From Chloroflexota bacterium (GTDB lineage Bacteria > Chloroflexota > Anaerolineae > Anaerolineales > Anaerolineaceae), in assembly GCA_021796375.1 (NCBI GenBank), contig JAJYJF010000179.1:1-5554 (forward strand): 5,554 bases of DNA. The letters are read 5' to 3'. The notes beneath the pieces are model-generated. The model was given only the letters and a program-made list of their open reading frames with translations. It had not been told where the DNA came from and made no database searches. Every line of letters begins with the position of its first letter. Within the stretch, counting starts at the first letter, position 1. Positions 1 through 5,554 of the stretch are shown one piece after another. The position numbers and the translations under genes are program-made.

Positions 1-4095
<4,095 letters not shown>

Positions 4096-4103
4096 TAAGC
4101 TAT

Positions 4104-4109
4104 CCTCCT
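4104..4109 (-). promoter_or_regulatory. Shine-Dalgarno of rpoC
   Basis: AGGAGG on the minus strand, 8 bases before the GTG at 4095. It decides the start: no other start codon in frame is near it, and an in-frame stop overlaps its upstream edge (TAG, 4110-4108). Confidence 0.92.
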
Positions 4110-4166
4110 ACTCAACCCGGAGTAATTCTGTCAATTAACACAATACAAGCGCATGAGGAGTTGAGT
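4110..4166 (-). promoter_or_regulatory. rpoC leader inverted repeat with possible anti-Shine-Dalgarno
   Basis: In the leader, ACTCAAC (4166-4160) is exactly complementary to GTTGAGT (4116-4110), immediately upstream of the AGGAGG. The adjacent CTCCT (4160-4156) could instead pair with AGGAG (4109-4105) and mask the ribosome site. The loop is long (43 bases), so the fold is not strong on paper. The two pairings share one base and compete for neighbouring positions, which could form a switch. This is inference from complementarity only. Confidence 0.3.
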
Positions 4167-4188
4167 TCCCCCGCGCCAGGCACTTGGA

Positions 4189-4220
4189 ATTAGCTAATCT
4201 GTATATACATGCAACTTGCA
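4189..4220. repeat. Three consecutive perfect palindromes at the predicted rpoC start site
   Basis: On the plus strand: ATTAGCTAAT (4189-4198), one base, TGTATATACA (4200-4209), then directly TGCAA-C-TTGCA (4210-4220). The last one abuts the P1 -10 box at 4221. Each half-site complements its partner without mismatch. The predicted transcription start falls inside the palindrome at 4210-4220, so the cluster is placed like operators that would compete with, or be bound next to, RNA polymerase. The regulator is unknown and the three half-sites differ from one another. Confidence 0.6.
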
Positions 4221-4325
4221 ATTATACCAAAACGGAATGGCTACGTCAATAGGTTTCGGATGCCGACTTTTTCTTTTCAACCATCCTTCCCCACTCCATC
4301 CGCAGGGCATCCTCCTCATCGACAT
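4194..4325 (-). CDS. Possible 43-aa small ORF in the rpoC upstream region
   Basis: ATG at 4325-4323, stop TAG at 4196-4194, 43 residues beginning MSMRRMPCGW and ending KLHVYTD. A purine-rich GGAGGG lies six bases upstream of the ATG, and promoter P2 would start a transcript about 24 bases before it. The peptide is basic and contains two Cys and three Trp; no family is recognised. Against it: the ORF runs straight through the P1 promoter and two palindromes plus part of a third, so much of its sequence is constrained for other reasons, and an ORF of this length can arise by chance. It could be a leader peptide, or nothing. Confidence 0.2.
   Translation of the reverse strand: MSMRRMPCGWSGEGWLKRKSRHPKPIDVAIPFWYNCKLHVYTD
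4221..4249 (-). promoter_or_regulatory. Sigma-70-type promoter of rpoC (P1)
   Basis: Reading the minus strand: TTGACG (-35, 4249-4244), a 17-base spacer, then a perfect TATAAT (-10, 4226-4221). The -10 is preceded by TGG, fitting the TGn extended -10 pattern. The predicted start is near 4214, giving a leader of about 119 bases to the rpoC GTG. An A-rich run (4278-4267) lies at about -53 to -64 and could help as a distal UP element. This is the closest strong promoter to rpoC. It is predicted from sequence only. Confidence 0.82.
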
Positions 4326-4355
4326 CACCTTCCCTCCATGTTGGACGGTCAGGAT

Positions 4356-4384
4356 ATTATCTCACCGATGACCCTCATCGTCAA
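4356..4384 (-). promoter_or_regulatory. Upstream tandem sigma-70-type promoter (P2)
   Basis: Reading the minus strand: TTGACG (4384-4379), a 17-base spacer, then GATAAT (4361-4356, five of six consensus bases), preceded by TGA, again a TGn extended -10. Predicted start near 4349. It lies just past the histidine kinase stop codon and would give a leader of about 254 bases to rpoC, or 24 bases to the possible 43-codon ORF at 4325. The spacer contains an inverted repeat (4366-4380). Confidence 0.6.
4366..4380. repeat. 6-3-6 inverted repeat within the P2 spacer
   Basis: CGATGA-GGG-TCATCG on the minus strand is a perfect inverted repeat sitting between the P2 -35 and -10 boxes and overlapping the -35 by two bases. 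No T-run follows it on either strand, so it is not a rho-independent terminator for the kinase gene. An operator half-site pair is possible. Confidence 0.35.
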
Positions 4385-4420
4385 GAGAGATTGGTAAAAT
4401 TTCTGTATTTATGATCTAAT

Positions 4421-5554
4421 TTACCCCCTTCCGCGCGGGTTCTCTCCAATTACCTTCTGGCTCACCGGGATCTCCAGGAAGAACGTGCTGCCCTTGCCCA
4501 GGAAGCTTTCAAGCCACACCTTCCCGCGGTGGCGGTCCGCGATGGATTTGACGATCGCCAGCCCCAACCCGCTGCCGTGCGGGGTGGCCGCGTCCCGGAT
4601 TCCCGTCCGGTAAAACTTCTCAAACAGCTTCGGCTGGTCCAGCGGGGCGATGCCGATCCCGGTATCGTGCACGCTGAAGAGCACCGTCCCTGGCCGGGAC
4701 TGGACCGACAGGGTCACCTCCCCGCCGACCGGGGTGTACTTGATCCCATTTTCCACCAGGTTGTACAGCGCCTGCTGCAGCAAGGCCTGGTCGGCTTCGA
4801 TCACCGGGTTATCGCCTTCCAGCGGCAGCGCCTGGTTCAGCCCGATCTTCTTCTGCGTGGCCTGGAGCTGCAGCGAGCTGACCACCCGCTCCATGATCTC
4901 GGAGGCCGGGGCGGTCTCGAGCTGCAGTCCGACGCCCGCCTCGATGCGCCCCAGGTCGAGCACGCTGTTGACCAGCCGCGACATGCTCTCGACCCCGGAG
5001 ATGATCTTGCGCACGTAGCCTTTCTGCTGTTCGTTCAGGTCGCCGACCATCTGCAGCATAGTGGCATAGCCGCGCATCAGCGTCAGCGGGGAGCGCAGGT
5101 CATGGCTGACGGTGGCGACAAAGTCCGATTTGAGCGAATCTACCTCTTTGAAGTGGGTGATGTTTCGCAGCAGGCACACTTTCCCGACTGGCTGGCCGTC
5201 GGCGATGACCGATGACACCGTGGCGTAATATACACGCCCGCTGGGGAAGTTGATCTCCCGGCTGGGCTGGTCATCTCCCGAGGTCTGCAGCAGGTCCACG
5301 AGCTCTTTCTGCGCCACCACCGCCTCGATGGTCCGGCCGGTGATCGGGCCGATCTCGAGCCCGGGCAGCTGCTGCGCCGCCGGGTTGAACAGCAGGATAT
5401 GATTCTGCTGGTCGGTGACCAGCACCGGATCAGGCGTGGCCGCCAGGATGGCTTCCAGCCTCTCGCGGCCGATCTCCGCCGAAGCGTACAGGCGGGCGTT
5501 TACCGACGCCAGGGCCGCCTGCCCGGCCAGCGTCGCCAGGAAGCGCACTTCCTC
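4421..5554 (-). CDS. Sensor histidine kinase, GAF-PAS-HisKA-HATPase_c (partial, 5' end beyond window)
   Basis: C-terminal 377 residues of a two-component sensor kinase, which autophosphorylates a histidine and passes the phosphate to a response regulator. Numbering from the window edge: residues 1-25 match the last helix of a GAF domain (LAGQAALASVNARLYASAE); about 30-132 form a PAS domain (AILAATPDPVLVTD); HisKA follows, with H151 in VSHDLRSPLT (codon 5104-5102); then HATPase_c with N box NLVENGIKYTP (N269), G1 DTGIGI (297-302), F box KLFEKFYR and G2 GSGLGL (327-332). All catalytic motifs are present, so it should be active. The frame is open to the edge; the GTG at 5548 lies inside the GAF helix and is not the real start. 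No membrane segment is visible in this part. It ends with TAA at 4423-4421. No response regulator is in the window, and the signal sensed is unknown. It points toward rpoC, 325 bases upstream of it. Confidence 0.96.
   Translation of the reverse strand, partial: EEVRFLATLAGQAALASVNARLYASAEIGRERLEAILAATPDPVLVTDQQNHILLFNPAAQQLPGLEIGPITGRTIEAVVAQKELVDLLQTSGDDQPSREINFPSGRVYYATVSSVIADGQPVGKVCLLRNITHFKEVDSLKSDFVATVSHDLRSPLTLMRGYATMLQMVGDLNEQQKGYVRKIISGVESMSRLVNSVLDLGRIEAGVGLQLETAPASEIMERVVSSLQLQATQKKIGLNQALPLEGDNPVIEADQALLQQALYNLVENGIKYTPVGGEVTLSVQSRPGTVLFSVHDTGIGIAPLDQPKLFEKFYRTGIRDAATPHGSGLGLAIVKSIADRHRGKVWLESFLGKGSTFFLEIPVSQKVIGENPRGRG

Larger units (their letters stand above)
4096..4420. other. 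Intergenic region between histidine kinase and rpoC
   Basis: 325 bases, AT-richer than the flanking genes. From the kinase side it holds: an AT-rich stretch with only a weak 6-base stem (4425-4420 with 4398-4393, loop 21) and no T-run; promoter P2; a purine-rich minus-strand stretch with recurring GGATG/GATG (plus-strand CATC near 4282, 4297, 4308, 4317 and 4323); an A-rich run; promoter P1; the palindrome cluster; and the rpoC leader. No convincing rho-independent terminator was found for the kinase gene, so read-through into rpoC is possible. Confidence 0.8.

Noticed and set aside
4128..4133. TTGACA on the minus strand in the rpoC leader as a third -35 box
   Set aside because: No -10-like hexamer at 16-18 bases downstream; that position holds the Shine-Dalgarno region.
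4209..4397. Plus-strand 62-codon frame in the intergenic region
   Set aside because: No Shine-Dalgarno before its ATG, no plus-strand promoter seen, low-complexity Pro/His-rich product, and it lies over both minus-strand promoters.
4393..4425. Possible terminator after the histidine kinase
   Set aside because: Only a 6-base, mostly AT stem with a 21-base loop and no following T-run.
4529..5215. Plus-strand frame of 228 codons opposite the histidine kinase
   Set aside because: Antisense to the conserved kinase core (HisKA and HATPase_c); the product is rich in R, Q, D and L, as expected for such a shadow.
5546..5548. GTG as the start of the histidine kinase
   Set aside because: It falls inside the conserved C-terminal helix of a GAF domain and the frame stays open to the window edge, so the gene begins outside the window.

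Overview
The window holds the greater part of one essential gene and the end of a second, both on the minus strand, with a 325-base non-coding stretch between them. Base composition is GC-rich in the genes and clearly AT-richer in the spacer. The protein resembles bacterial RNA polymerase beta' without the Thermus-type beta-barrel insert and without the proteobacterial trigger-loop insert. Together with the wording of several conserved blocks, this suggests a member of the Chloroflexota (possibly Anaerolineae). That assignment is an inference from remembered family patterns, not a search result.

Layout, in the direction of transcription (from high to low coordinates): (1) 5554-4421, the C-terminal 377 residues of a sensor histidine kinase (end of a GAF domain, a PAS domain, HisKA, HATPase_c), cut by the window edge at its 5' end. 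(2) 4420-4096, a spacer with two near-consensus sigma-70-type promoters in tandem, a run of three perfect palindromes directly downstream of the second -10 box, a possible 43-codon small ORF, and a leader ending in a strong Shine-Dalgarno. (3) 4095-1, rpoC from its GTG start to codon 1365, open through the window edge and missing only its last few dozen codons.

The best observations are in the spacer and in rpoC itself. rpoC normally follows rpoB directly; here the preceding gene is a histidine kinase and rpoC has its own promoter region with operator-like palindromes at the predicted start site. The RpoC protein carries an extra segment of about 180 residues, predicted to be coiled coil, between the N-terminal zinc-ribbon region and the next conserved block. 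Thermus beta' has an unrelated insert at the same junction. No mobile elements, CRISPR arrays, tRNAs or rRNAs were seen. Nothing here amounts to an evidently new multi-gene system.
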